Source of the DNA: Glandiceps talaboti
Lineage: Eukaryota > Hemichordata > Enteropneusta > Spengelidae
Length of the DNA stretch: 64,000 nucleotides
Direction: 5' to 3'
NCBI RefSeq assembly: GCF_964340395.1
Contig: NC_135571.1
Location: 4,552,453-4,616,452 of the forward strand
Part shown: positions 23,770 to 36,380 of the stretch, in pieces
Position numbering within the stretch: the first letter of the stretch is position 1
Layout: each line of letters opens with the position of its first letter
Program-made: the position numbers and the translations under genes
The notes under the pieces: generated by a model
What the model was told of the DNA's origin: nothing
Database searches by the model: none
What the model saw: the letters and a program-made list of their open reading frames with translations, nothing else

Positions 23770-23973
23770 CCCTTTCAGGACTAGAAACTTTCCCGCCAAA
23801 ATTTTTGAACAAAAATTCTTGTTTCTCTGTAATTTGTGGAAAAAGATCAACTTTATTTTAGATCAGAATTCAAGAAATATTACTTCCCAATGAAGTAATA
23901 TTCTTAAATTTTAGAAAATGTTCTTACAATCATGTTTCTATTTATTCCAATGTCGCCTCTAGGAATGAAAGGG
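23770..23973. mobile_element. Short piggyBac-type MITE with TTAA target duplication
   Basis: Flanked by TTAA at 23766-23769 and 23974-23977. The termini are inverted: CCCTTTCAGGACTAG on the left and the reverse complement CCCTTTCATTCCTAG on the right. Length 204 bp, no coding capacity. TTAA plus a CCCTTT terminus is the piggyBac superfamily signature. It shares its CCCTTTCA terminus with the 1.6-kb element at 42626-44245. Confidence 0.8.
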
Positions 23974-24008
23974 TTAAAATGCAACTGTTCTATTTATTCT
24001 TGAACTAG

Positions 24009-24087
24009 ATACTCTGACCTTGAGGAGGTGGAGATCCCCAAGAAGTGGATTCGGTCGAAACACTTTGATGGTGATGTGTTCGAGTCA

Positions 24088-24121
<34 letters not shown>

Positions 24122-24190
24122 TATCGTGGGATGAAAGTGACGATGATGATGAGGAGGCTGGAGCCATTGTGGACGGTGATGAGAATTATG
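24009..24190 (+). CDS. MICAL: MICAL exon: poly-aspartate segment
   Basis: Phase 2 acceptor (GAACTAG|A) and phase 1 donor (TTATG|GTAAAG). It encodes YSDLEEVEIPKKWIRSKHFD followed by a run of eleven Asp, then VSWDESDDDDEEAG. The Asp run comes from a GAT microsatellite, so its length probably varies between alleles. The conserved-looking WIRSKHFDGDVF before it argues that this is true coding sequence. Confidence 0.88.
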
Positions 24191-24203
24191 GTAAAGATAT
24201 TTC

Positions 24204-24205
24204 TT

Positions 24206-24246
<41 letters not shown>

Positions 24247-24247
24247 G
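24204..24247. repeat. (GTT)n microsatellite beside a splice donor
   Basis: About 14 GTT units beginning some 14 nt after the donor at 24190/24191. Confidence 0.9.
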
Positions 24248-24649
24248 CATCTTTTTCTTTAATCAGGCAGCTAATGTATTGAAGGTTACCTTAGCACATG
24301 CCCAACTGATACATTACTCGCTGCAACCCCCATTGAAGATGTCAATGTGGGTAAATTAGGTCAAATGTAGAACTTTATTTCCTACTCTCTACATATCACA
24401 GCTTCTGCAAACATTTTACCCAGGATGTGGTCAAATCGGAGTCTTTGTACAGTGATAGCTGTAAGAATAAGTCGCCCTTCATGTTTTATTTGGACCCTAC
24501 AGTGTGAAGTAAAATACTATAACAGCAGGTATAAACTTTGAGTATGACACATTAAATTTTGACTGTCGTATCTGTACATTGTATTATGAGTAATGAACAT
24601 ATGTGGGAATGTATGTACGTACACAGATACATAGTTACATAGATACATA

Positions 24650-24921
<272 letters not shown>

Positions 24922-24972
24922 TACATAGAAGAGTCTTATTTACACATTTGTTCTGCATTTCTTATGTGACAG

Positions 24973-27900
24973 ATTCTGACTTGACGAGTGAAGAAGAGTT
25001 GATGCCAGTAGAAAATGTATCCAAGGAACTTGTATGGCAAAGTCCAAAAGCAAAACAGAAGGAGTTGGATGATGAGCAATCACAACTTGAGGTTCAGAAA
25101 ACTGGGGAACGAGAGGATATAAAAGAAGTTTTACAAGTGGTTGAACCTGAACCAGTATCTTCTCCAAAACCTGAATTAAAAGATCTAGAAGTGCTGCCAA
25201 AAGAAGAAGTCAACAAGCCAGTAGATGAGGCTACTACTCCATCTGAAGAGCCTGTCGGTGACAGGTATGATCACAAGGCTCAAGTCGCCAACATAACAAG
25301 CTTGAAACTCCAGTGGCTAATCCAGCCAGAAGCTCCAGATCCATCAATGTGGGGTAGAAGACGAATATCAAAACCAACTTCACCTTCTCCGAAGACTTTA
25401 TCCCCTGAAGAAGACAACCCACCACCTGTACCTCCATTCCCATCGCAAGAGGACCTTGTAAAAGCTAACATCATTCAAGACGATGATGCTGAAACTAAGG
25501 AGGACGGTGTCACTGGTGATGCTGTAAAAGAGGAAGATGGTAAAGATGAGATAGAGGATGCAGTTGTATACAAGGAAGATGCAAAAGAGGCTGAAGATGG
25601 AGAGGTTGACAAGGAAACGTTGAAAGAAGAAGGTGAAATTGAGGTTCTTGAAATTAAGACAGACTCTGATACTGATAGTGAAGGTGAGATTCTTGTTGAG
25701 GTTGCTACCATTGGAACTAAGTCAACTCTGGTGGAAGATGAACGCTCTGATGGGGAGGATGAGAGTGAGGAAAGTGAGGGAGAGTTTCTTGTAGAAGTTG
25801 ATACAGTCAACACTTTTACAGCAACTGAAGATTCAACAGATGGTGCTCTTAATATTAAAGAGAAGACTTCAGATAAAGTACTTCAAGGACAAGATGTTGT
25901 CGATGGAAATGGGTCTCTTGAGATATACGAAGCAGAGTATGCAGTCTTAGAATGGAAGGAGGCAGTCGCTAAGGCAACAGGTGATGAAGTAGATGGCGGA
26001 CAGATTGAGAAAGGGAGTGGCTCTCAAGATTCGTATGATGAAAATTTAGCAGAAGTGTATGGAAGGACGCTAACACGTCTTGAAGGGGAGGGAGATAGTG
26101 ATGATGAGGAACGGTTAGACAAGGAATTTGAACAGCTTGGCCACTTTGATAGTCCTAAAGAATTGGACACAGAATCAGCAAGTGATGATGATAAAGTAGA
26201 GCAGGTGGAAGAGCCAGTTCCCCAACCTGAGGAGCCAGCAGATAAGCCAGACTCCCCTGAGGAAAGTCTTGCAGATGTGTATGGTGATACAATGGCTAGG
26301 ATTGAGGCCGTGATTGAAACTCCAGTTGAGGATAAAAAAATTGAAGATGTTTTCACGTTTGATTATATTGATCATGATGCTGAAAGTGAGCTAACAGATG
26401 ATGATGAGATATTTGAAAAAGATGATCAGAGCTCAAAAGCACATTATGCCAGGAAGAATCTTCTTACCCAGGAAGAAATGTTGTCTGGAAGTGCTGACAA
26501 GGATGAAGAACCAGGAGAGGTTCCAGGTGTGGCAGAGTTTCATCCAGATGTTGCATCAGACAGAGATGTGCCACCAGTTAGGACAAAATCACCTCCAGTT
26601 CCAATTGCGATGGGTGAAGACTTTTCATCTTCAGAGCAGGAAGATGATGATGATTCAGTACCAATGTCAAAAGATGAAGTAAATGCAGAAGTGGAAGTAG
26701 ATGAAGAAAAGCCAATACCAATGGAGGAGGACAAGGTTTCACAAAGTGAGGAGGAAAAGGACTTGCAGATAGAGGACAGAATGAATTCTGAAAGAGAAGA
26801 GGAAAAGAATGTAAGAATAGATGAAGAAGAGAACTCACAGGTTGCAGAAGAAATCTCGCAAGTTGAGAAACAGAACTCAGAAACTGAAGAGGAAAAGAAG
26901 TCCGAGATTGAGGAGCAAAAGAACTTGGAGAGTGAGGGAGAAAAGAACTTGGAGATTGAGGGAGAAAAGAACTTGGAGATTGAGGGAGAAAAGAACTTGG
27001 AGATTGAGGGAGAAAAGAACTTGGAGAGTGAGGGAGAAAAGAACTTGGAGAGTGAGGATGTAAAGAATTCACAAATGGAAGAAGAACAGGATGTAAAAAT
27101 AGATGAGAACATTCCTAAAGCATCAGAGGAACCAAAACAAAGTAGAAAAAAGAAACAGGTACAGGCAGAGGAAACGATAGTTGCTGATCAAGACATTGGT
27201 ATTGTTTTACATGATCCCAAAGTTATTGTACATGTCCAGGAAGCTTGTTATCTTGCTGATACTCCTCAGAAAACACCTGAACTCAACCTAGATACTACAA
27301 ATGTAACGAGGCGATCAAAACACAGCTTGTCAAAAGTACCAAAATTTGATGCTCTTGAATTAGAAACTGCTGGCCGTGCTTCGTCACCACAAAGTTCTGA
27401 GCCTTCATCAGCTGATTCAACACTTAATAAAGACACCTTGTTGTCTCTTCAAGAACAGCTTATGAATATTTCCAAGCTAGAAAATAGTACTTCACTGCCA
27501 GGAGAAGAGAAAGGGGGTGTTGTTTCCCCAATACTCAGTTCTCCAGATGCGGACATTTCTGATAGGTCGCTCAATGATGTGGATCTTTCCTTTAAGAGTA
27601 CAAATGATTCTCTTCCTGTGGTGAATGATATCTCAAAGGACTCGAGTAACATGAGTTACGCAACTCCAAATGCAAGCATTGAGTATGATGCCGACTTTCT
27701 GGAGGAACTTGATAAGGTTAATAGGACTGCGTCTAAAACAACGACTATGTCCACAGATCGGTCGTCAAGACCTGAATCTGCCTTCTCTGTGGGCAGTGTT
27801 GACTCTTTAAATGATGATTTACATATTTCTATCATGAGTTCTGACTCTGAGTCTGGGGATTCTGCCAAAGCGACCCTTGAAATGTATGCAAAGGAACTTG

Positions 27901-29118
27901 AATATCAGAGTTTTAGAGATGAAGGAGAAGATGCTCTCCCAACTTCTCCTCGAGAGGAGGTCAAATCGCTGCCCGGGAAAGTAAATGAGGAACAGAAAGG
28001 TGTAAAAATACTTCCAGAGAAGGAAGTGAAGAAAGAGGAAAAGAAGCAAAAGGAAGTAGAACCCAAGGAGGAATTGGAGATTAAACCACCTCCAAGAAAG
28101 AAACATCAAAAACAAAAACAGAAACAGGCTGTATCAAAATCTAAATTTTATGCTACGTTTGATGAATCGTTTGATGATATTCCATCTGTGGATGATGTTG
28201 AAGACCAAGTTCCGAAAGGAAAGGAAGGTGTTGTGAAAGCCACACCAGAGAAAGTTAAAAGCAAAGCAAATGAACAGAAGAAGGTGAAGGGTAGGGCAAA
28301 GAAATATGTTGCCTCGGATGATAGCTTTATGGATGAGGTTTACCACACTCCAATGACATCAGTCAAAGTTGATAAAAGAAAAGTTAAGGGAAACGATATG
28401 GTGTCAGAGAAAGGTAAACTTGACAGTCGTAAGGCTATTGCAGAGAGTGCATCTCCTAAGCTTACATCAAAACCTCTTCCAGCCCCTGTCTTGAAGGACA
28501 AAAAAGATTCTAAATCAGGTGCTGAGAAAGACAAGAAGACCAAAGCATTGTCAAAAACAAATGTGACTAAGAAGGAAGAGAAAGGAGCCAAAGCTTCACC
28601 TAGACTTAAAGTCACACCTAAATCTAGCAGGGAGCCGTCACCTAGTGTCATTGTTACACCTGGAGAGACTGGAGCAGAGTTCAACAAAAGTCAGAAACAG
28701 AAGAAGCAGAGCAAGGCGAAGGCATCTGAGTCAAAATCACCTGAGCAGAAACCTAAGAAGACACCTAAGGAAAGGAAGGCAAAGACACCTCTCAGCAAAC
28801 TAAAGGCGGAGATTAAAAAGATTGACTTGGACGGGAAAAACAAAAACCAGGGTAAAGGTAAAATGGACGCCTCTACTTTGAATGAGAGTACAAAATCTAA
28901 GAAAAGTAGTCAGAAGAAAGGTGAAGAAATTCCAATGGATGAAATTAAGAGTACCAAGAAAACGAAACCAGAGAAGAAAATCCCAGATAGGGCGCCCTTA
29001 GCTAGGTTAGAAGATACTGATGATACTTTGTCTGAAGGGGATACGAAGACACCTGATCCAGCTGTCAGACCTAAGACAACATCAGGTTTTACACCAAGAC
29101 CTCTACCACCCAGACCAG
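24973..29118 (+). CDS. MICAL: MICAL giant exon: acidic, repeat-bearing linker with a lysine-rich C-terminal part
   Basis: Encodes about 1382 residues, almost all likely disordered. Phase-1 acceptor (TATGTGACAG|AT) and phase-1 donor (AGACCAG|GTAAAT). The first two-thirds is very acidic. It has paired motifs NLAEVYGRTLTRLE and SLADVYGDTMARIE, a seven-copy run of EKNLEIEG/EKNLESEG (about 26925-27060), and SP/TP sites throughout. The last third is lysine-rich with two FYATFDESFDDIP/YVASDDSFMDEVYHTP-like segments. It ends in a proline-rich PRPLPPRPG resembling an SH3 ligand. Such linkers between LIM and bMERB are typical of large MICALs, but this one is unusually long. Confidence 0.9.
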
Positions 29119-29139
29119 GTAAATTTGTCTACGTGTACA

Positions 29140-29245
29140 ATACGACAGAGAGAGAGAGGGGGGGGGGAGAGTGTACAATACGACAGAGAGAGAGAGGGGG
29201 GGGGGGAGAGCACGATTGCGAGAGCGCGTGGCGGGGGGAGGGGTG
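29140..29245. repeat. GA-rich / poly-G tract with a duplicated 38-bp unit
   Basis: GTACAATACGACAGAGAGAG followed by a long G run occurs twice in tandem just after the 29118 donor. A third GA/GC-rich part follows. Confidence 0.85.
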
Positions 29246-29391
29246 AGAGAGCGATTCATACATTATTTGCTACTCCAGTTTTCACTAGAAACAACAGAAT
29301 TAGTCGAAAGTGGCTCCTTTTGATAGTTGGGATGTTTATTAGGGATTATCATATTAATTGTCCTTTTTTTATCACATTCCATACATTACAG

Positions 29392-29552
29392 CTACATATA
29401 GTAGTTCTAGTACTGCTGGTATTGTTGGTGATGAAATGCAGTCTTCAGATTCATCTGAGGGAGAGGAACTATTCCCTATAACACCAACTAGTCCAGAGTC
29501 CATGGACAAAAAGAAAAAATCAAAGAGGAAATCACTGACTAGAAAACTAAAG
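29392..29552 (+). CDS. MICAL: MICAL exon: SP/TP-rich then basic linker before bMERB
   Basis: Acceptor CATACATTACAG|CT in phase 1; donor CTAAAG|GTAAGA in phase 0. It encodes SSSSTAGIVGDEMQSSDSSE, then PITPTSPESMDKKKKSKRKS and LTRKLK. The basic end leads into the coiled-coil exons. Supported by splice sites and phase. Confidence 0.85.
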
Positions 29553-31217
29553 GTAAGAATTTTCAAGTTGGTATAAGAGTAACTTTAACTTGTAAGATAG
29601 TTGGCTGTGGTAACAAAGTTTATGGATGATAATTGTATTAAAGTTGAGGTGAAAAGCAAGGTGATAATGTCTTGTAGCACATCTCAAAATGTCACATAAA
29701 TAATCATAGCAGTATGCATTAGTTTTGAGGCAAATTTATATGTAACTAACTGGGGTAAGGGTATGTATAAGTGCAGAGTCAAAACTATATAACAAACAAT
29801 AGGGGGGGGGGGCAATCACAGCACTAATTGTAGCAGTATGTATAACTTTGGAGGCAAAACTATATGCAACTGGTGGTGAGGGGGGGGGGAATGACAATCA
29901 CTGCAGTATGTATAAGTCTGGAGGCAAATTTATATATAATAAAAAAAGGGGTGAGGGTATGTACAAGTTAAGAGGCAAAACTATATCAACAACTGACAGG
30001 AGGGGGGGAGCAATCACAGAACTAAATGTTGCAGTATGTATAACTTTGGAGGCATATTTATATGTAACGAAAGGGGGGCAGGGTTTTATAAAATAAGATA
30101 CAACATCCAGGGTACTGTAATACGAGGTATAATGACAGTAATGTTGTAATAATACTATGCACCTTCTAAGGAAGCTATAAGAAATCAAAAGGGTGTTGTG
30201 TTGAGGAGAGGCTTAAAATAATTCACCTCCTAGTGAGGGTGTTAATTACCATACATAAGGCCCAGTGATAGTAATGTAAGAGAATCATGTGTTTCTTAGT
30301 GTCTGTGCTGTAACAAAATCATTTACAGTATTCCCCAGAGAGGATTATATGTTTCTTAGAGGACTGAGTCTATTTTCCAGGCAGCCAAAATAAACTACAC
30401 GTCAAATATTTTGTCAGTGTGATAAAGTAATTTCTCTAATGATTGACTTTGTTTCATTTCATCTGTGTGTGATAAAGCTTGTCACTAATTAATAAACTGG
30501 TGAGTTTATTTAGTGTATGCTGCTCTGCCTGTGTTATGCCATTGACTTTCTGAAAAAAACATATGCATTGCTATCTTTGACAGTTAGCAAACTTCATGTG
30601 AATTAAACATTTGTGGGTTGTGCACTCCTTAAAGGAAGATTATTCTAAACTTTCATATATCGTTTTTGTTTCCCATAAAGCTATAAACTGTTTTCAAATG
30701 GTACTCTACCTACAAAAGCATGAAGCATGTTAATAAAGTATTGCCATAACTCTCAACAGCGAATAGAAATACTGTGTAAATGTAATTCAGTGACATAATT
30801 TATTAAAGTAAAAATATTATGTCATTCAGTTAAAGACACCATATGGGAAGTTAACTGGGGAAAACAATGATTGCATGTTTATGTCTCAGGGCATTCTTGG
30901 AGTGGTTTTTGGTATGAAACTTTGAGAATCAAGACAACTGCTGAAGATTTGATGTGAATGTCTTTTACTATCTGGTGCAAATGAGCCAACATCTATGCAC
31001 ATCTGCTTGAGTTTGATAGTATCAAATAGTTCCAAATGTGTCATGAAAAAATGTGATATTATTGTAACATTGTCTGAATAATAGCATTATTATTTATTAA
31101 ACAAACAAAACGATTTCACATACATCATCTGTAAGTGACAATATTGTTTGAGGGTAGGACAGCTCTAGAATCCAACTTCTTAGCTACCACAGCTAGCTAA
31201 TTCAGCCTTTGTGTAAT

Positions 31218-31625
31218 TCATGATAGCCTGATGTGTACGACATCATAGCCTGATGTGTACCTCATGATAGCTTGATGTGTACTACATCATAGCCTGATGT
31301 GTACCTCATCATAGCTTGATGTGCACTACATCATAGCCTGATGCGTACTACATCGTAGCCTGATGTGTACCTCATCATAGTCTGATGTGTATTTCATCAT
31401 AGCCTGATGTGTACTACATCATAGCCTGATGTGTACTACATCATAGCCTGATGTGTACTTCATCATAGCCTGATGTGTACCTCATCATAGTCTGATGTGT
31501 ATTTCATCATAGTCTGATGTGTATTTCATCATAGCCTGATGTGTACTTCATCATAGCCTGATGTGTACTTCATCATAGCCTGATGTGTACTTCGTCATAG
31601 CCTGATGTGTAGTACATCATAGTTT
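31218..31625. repeat. 22-bp minisatellite (ATCATAGCCTGATGTGTACT)
   Basis: About 18 tandem units of 22 bp with few substitutions (TAC/TAT, CTC/TTC/TAC endings). Intronic. Confidence 0.95.
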
Positions 31626-32956
31626 CACCACAATGCTATACATCTCTACATGTAGTGATAGGATGATCCAATACAAAGATTTCTGCTGTAAAATTCCTAA
31701 TTTTGCTGATTTGGCAAATTTTCCTTTTTGAACATGATTAACTGCATCAAGCTATGATCTATCATTGTATAGCAACAGCTACTTAGTGGCAGATGTATGG
31801 TTGATGATACAAAACATTCATGCTAGGGAGTATTACCATTCCCATCTCTTATCTAACCCTGTGCCTAACTCCCTAGCTTGAATATAAATGTGCATCGGTC
31901 CATACGATTGTTCTACACTTGTGCCACTTTTAGTGAAATCAAAGCATTCTAAAATAATGGCTAGATACGCCATTTCAATTAGGAATTTTACTACTGTACT
32001 GTGTGTGATTATGTTGACTCACTACTTTGATAAACACCCTTCAATTCATTAACAAAAATTGTCATTTTTAAATTGGGACAAACAAACAAGCATTCATTGC
32101 TCTTTTCTGCATTTTATTCTGTGGGTCAATTCTACCAGATTTCCCAGACATTTCACCATGCTTCCTCCGGAATTCTTAATAAATGAACAAAAAAAGGACA
32201 AAATTTATGAGGTTACCGTCGGATATAAAATCAAAGCAAGACACAGGATATACATGAAATAGTGATATTTTTCCACATTTACCTTTCTCCAATTAATATT
32301 TAATTTACTCTAAACTTTTTCAAAGTCATTGTGAGTGATCTAGGTAGAAAATACACTGAATGTACAGGAAACTAAAATTTAAGAGAATTGTTTTTTCAGT
32401 GTATGCATCTGTATGCATGAACTTGATTTACACTTCAGTTTATCAAAGTCATGGTGGGTGATAAAAGTAGAGAGTTGACATAGTCAAGTACAGTACATTT
32501 AGCAACATACATGATAACGCATGATTAAAAATGGTACGCTTTGTTTTGAAACTTCAAGAAAGCGGTGAATATCTAGCAATGGTGACGGAAGTCTGTTTTA
32601 TTCTCGACTGCGGAGTGACATCATATTTATACTGTAGTGACAGCGTAGCAGTGCTGAAAATCAATAAATCACGATATGTTTCAATTTTTGGCAATAATCA
32701 TCACAGAACACGGTTCTTTTATCTGCCAATACTGAGAAGTAGTACAATTCTCATTACCTGAAATAACAATTTACCACCTAGGTGCATCTTAAAAATAATG
32801 ACCATTGGATTTCTTGGTCAATACCACGACTTCAAAATCATGCCACCCATGCATAAGTCAACTGTCTTGTTCTATTTGGGTACTCTAGTGTACACTGTTA
32901 GATGAAATGTTATTGCAGGTACTGAGAATAGATTTTTTACCTTGTATATATATGTT

Positions 32957-33190
32957 TCTGGGGAAACACCATTCCAGGAAAGACATTTCATAAACTATGG
33001 GTTCTGGAGAGTCATTTCATGATTTTACATCACCTACAATTACTTGTGATTTCAGAGAAACATCAAGTTGATCTTGCACATTTATAGGGTATCTTTGTAA
33101 ATATAGGTGATGTAAATCATAAAATAGCTATCCAGAATCCATAGTTTATGAAAATGTCTTTATTTCCTGAAGTAGTGTTCCTCTTTAAAT
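32957..33190. mobile_element. Inverted-repeat MITE, copy 1
   Basis: The left arm, with GACATTTCATAAACTATGGG and GGAGAGTCATTTCATGATTT, is matched in reverse by the right arm, with AATCATAAAATAGCTATCCA and CATAGTTTATGAAAATGTCT. The outer ends read GGGGAAACACC and AGTGTTCCTC. A related copy lies at 33462-33930. The two copies bracket the candidate microexon at 33279. Confidence 0.65.
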
Positions 33191-33278
33191 ACCTGAATGT
33201 CCCTGCGGTCGAGAATAATTGAACCAGCATGTACCAGGTGGTAATTATAATGATTGAAATACTATGCTCTTTTTACAG

Positions 33279-33302
33279 GTCTTTAAATCAAGGAAATCTC
33301 AG
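33279..33302 (+). CDS. MICAL: Candidate 24-nt MICAL microexon
   Basis: ATGCTCTTTTTACAG|GTCTTTAAATCAAGG... ends TCTCAG|GTAGTG and encodes VFKSRKSQ. It is in phase 0 on both sides and so fits between the exons ending at 29552 and starting at 40807, continuing their basic character (LTRKLK-VFKSRKSQ-DKSSKY). Splice sites are good, but an exon this short can arise by chance. The frame holds with or without it. Confidence 0.5.
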
Positions 33303-33461
33303 GTAGTGGAGGCATGCCTTTTCTTTGCTTTGTGTGGTTGTTGCTTTTATTTAGTTTATTTTTAATTTCAAATATTAACAAATTAATTGCCGTGTCGATC
33401 TTGCAGTCCAAATGGTGGCAAGGGCCGTGAAGTATTGCATCATTTTTTGGAGTACTTGTCA

Positions 33462-33930
33462 ATGAAAGGGGAACACTGCTGCATGAAGTGAAGGTATTTT
33501 TGAAAATGTTGGATCCTGGAGTTATTTCATGATTTTTACATGACTTAAAGATTATATGCAGTTGCCAAGGAAACCAGAGTTGAAACTTGTTCCTCAATCA
33601 TAGTACAGTGTAGGACCTTCCCATGTACATTGATTGTCGGGTGGCAGTCAGCTGACATGCATATGTAATGAAAGAATATGAATATTCATGATTGGTTTAT
33701 ATAAAGTAATAAGCACTTAGGAGTCGTGAATATTCATGTCATGTCTTCTGACTCCCATGAGAACAATGCATGACCATGGCAAGGATCCACTGAACAATGA
33801 ATGCGAAACAAATTTCAACTGAATGTTTCTCGACAATCCCTCATAAGTGATATCAAATCATGAAATGACTCACCAGAACCCAAAGTTTATGAAAATGCCT
33901 CTAATTTCTGCTGTGGCTTTCCCCTTTAAT
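33462..33930. mobile_element. Inverted-repeat MITE, copy 2
   Basis: Starts GAAAGGGGAACACTGCTGCA and ends GCTTTCCCCTTTAA. Inner words GGAGTTATTTCATGATTTTT and AAATCATGAAATGACTCACC are in inverse orientation, related to the element at 32957-33190. Diverged, with extra sequence in the loop. Confidence 0.55.
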
Positions 33931-35339
33931 TCCATGGTAGTGATTTTAGTCGTGGTAGACCCATCACATTCTGTTCACGCAATGTAGTGCAGCAAATATT
34001 AGAAAATAGAGTTAGTAGTTGACATGTCGTCATGTATTGAAGATCGTCAGTGATGTCAATAATTTCACATCAATAGAAAAACAAATTGAATCATACCACC
34101 ATTACAAATGACAAATGTACATACAACCAGCGACAGGCAAGCATTTTAAGACCTTTGGTGAGAGGTCTTTCTCTCACATTTGTCCTACCGGTACATCATG
34201 GAACTTTTCCTTTCGATCTTCCTCACTCCAAGTCTCTTACATCATTCTGCCGTTCTCTCTAGACCTATCTCTTTAAACATAATAGTCTCAGTCTTCTCCC
34301 AATCACCTAGTATCCAGTGTCTGTAAATCCACTTTTCCCCTTCCAGTAAATTTATTCCCTTCTGTGCCTCAAGCTCTGCTCATCACTCTCACTCTAAGTC
34401 TTCCTTCTGCCCTTCCCCTAAAACTTACCTATTTCAATCTTAACTCTCACTCACTTGCACCCTTCTCTCTACATCCTTCCATGTTCGTGTCTATGCCAGG
34501 AGATCTTCGGAGAACAGGCACATTATAAATTCATTTTATTTATTTATTTATTGTTAATTATTTATTAGGTGTCTTACAAATCGCCTTTTAATTATGTATA
34601 AGCGGAACTTGTTACAAACATGGAAAGTAAACAACTGAATTGGATTAATAACACTTATCACGGCATGTTGGAAGTACAGAAATTTGTATTACATTTCATG
34701 GTTTGATAAGAACAGTTTTATTGCCTCTGTACATGATGGACATGAAATGGCAGGGGATCTTGAAATTTGTTTGTATATGTGAGCTATTATCAATATGTAA
34801 AGAGGCCTTAAAACTGTTCTTATCAAATGATGGAATGTAATACTTATCTCTTCAGTTCCAACATGCTGTGCAAAGTATAGTCTAGCTGCTAGACCCCTTA
34901 CTTTCTTCTGATAGATATGAGGTTGGAACACCCATTCAGGCTATTGCCCTCACTAGCGACCGATCACTTTCACAGTGAGCAGAATAGCCCAAGGGGTCTA
35001 GCGGCAAAACTATGCAAAGTGTTTCTATAAACCCGTAATGCAAATTCAATTGTTTATTTTCCTGTTTGTAACAAGTTCTGCTTGTCAATGCTTGTCTGTC
35101 ACTGGTTGTACTGTGCTGCTACTATTTTACTACTGTATACATCCTGTAATTATTCTGCTGGGCTACAACATAGTATATGGCGATACTTTAGAGATACTGC
35201 CACACTACAACAGTACTGTAATACCATGATGCTATTCCAGTGCCATGTTTCAATTTTATTGCCACTGTTAATACTGCCAAAAATTATGCTGCTGTGCTCT
35301 AGCTATACTGCCATGCTAAAAATATGCTGTCATGCTATA

Positions 35340-35650
35340 TTTAATGTAGCATTGCCATGCAATAAAGTAGTTACCATAAAAACCTGCGAATACCCCAAAT
35401 AAGTGTTGATACAGTTACACCAGAGTGCAACAATAATTCTGTCGTCCTGCCCATACTACAAATACACTGCCAAGCTATAACTAGCGTCGCCATGCAACAA
35501 AGTAGTTATCATAGAAACCTGCGAATACTCCAAATAGATATACCACTGCGCAACAATAATTCTGCCATGCTACAAATACACTGCCAAGCTATATTTCGAC
35601 TAGCGTCGCCATGCAACAAAATAGTTACCATAGAAACCTGCGAATACCCT
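35340..35650. repeat. ~120-bp tandem repeat carrying GTTACCATAGAAAC words
   Basis: Three diverged copies of a unit with CCATGCAACAAAGTAGTTAC, CATAGAAACCTGCGAATA and CCAAATAG. The GTTACCATAGAAAC word fits the RFX X-box pattern. Confidence 0.75.
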
Positions 35651-36131
35651 AAATAGGTGTTGATTGATTGAAACTACTTCTATATTTACTAACATATAAA
35701 CATAATGGTGTACTTTTCCTTCTCTTTCATCTCTTTCTTCCAGATAATTCTATTTTATCATCATAAATTTTTGTCTGATAACAGTAATCATGTTAATATT
35801 AAATTTTCTCACATTTCTGTAACAGGTTTTCACACTCTCTTTTTATCTCATAAATTTTCATCAAAATATATTATAAACTTCTTTCATCTGTGTGTGTTAT
35901 TGTTGACTTTAATATACATGAAGTGTGTTTGTTTTGATGAACTGCTAACAGTAAAAATTTTTCTCTGTTTCATCTCAATAACTCATACCTTTCCATATAA
36001 ATGTAGTGATAATGTAGAGATACCCTTTGTGTATTTTTTGTTTGTTGTATGGCTGTAAAGGCACCAGTAGCTATAACTTGAACTATTATTTTAAGTAATT
36101 AGCCCCAATGGGTGCAGACAGGAGGGGCAAT

Positions 36132-36380
36132 AGGAATGATCCATGTCTATGTGTCTGTCCATGGTCAGCCATATCTCTGACACCCAATACTCGGTTTGAA
36201 CCAAACCTGGCACAAATATCAAATACTATAGTATACATATGGACATCACTTAACTTCATGCCCTTAACCTTTATGATATCCGTGTGTCTATGGTCAGTCG
36301 TATCTCTGACACCCATTACTCAGTTTCAATCAAATCTGGCACAAATGTCAAATAATATAGTGTGCATGGATGCCACGTAA
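36132..36380. repeat. Direct duplication of ~120-140 bp
   Basis: GTCTATGGTCAG...ATCTCTGACACCCA...CTGGCACAAAT occurs twice, at about 36145-36245 and 36282-36370. It resembles dispersed invertebrate repeat sequence. Confidence 0.7.

Larger units (their letters stand above)
29553..33278 (+). other. MICAL: MICAL intron with tandem repeats and inverted repeats
   Basis: No exon supported. It includes a diverged G-rich tandem repeat at 29730-30080 (units with GCAGTATGTATAACTTTGGA and poly-G), a 22-bp array at 31218-31625 and an inverted-repeat element at 32957-33190. Short frames at 32059 and 32531 have no family resemblance. Confidence 0.55.
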
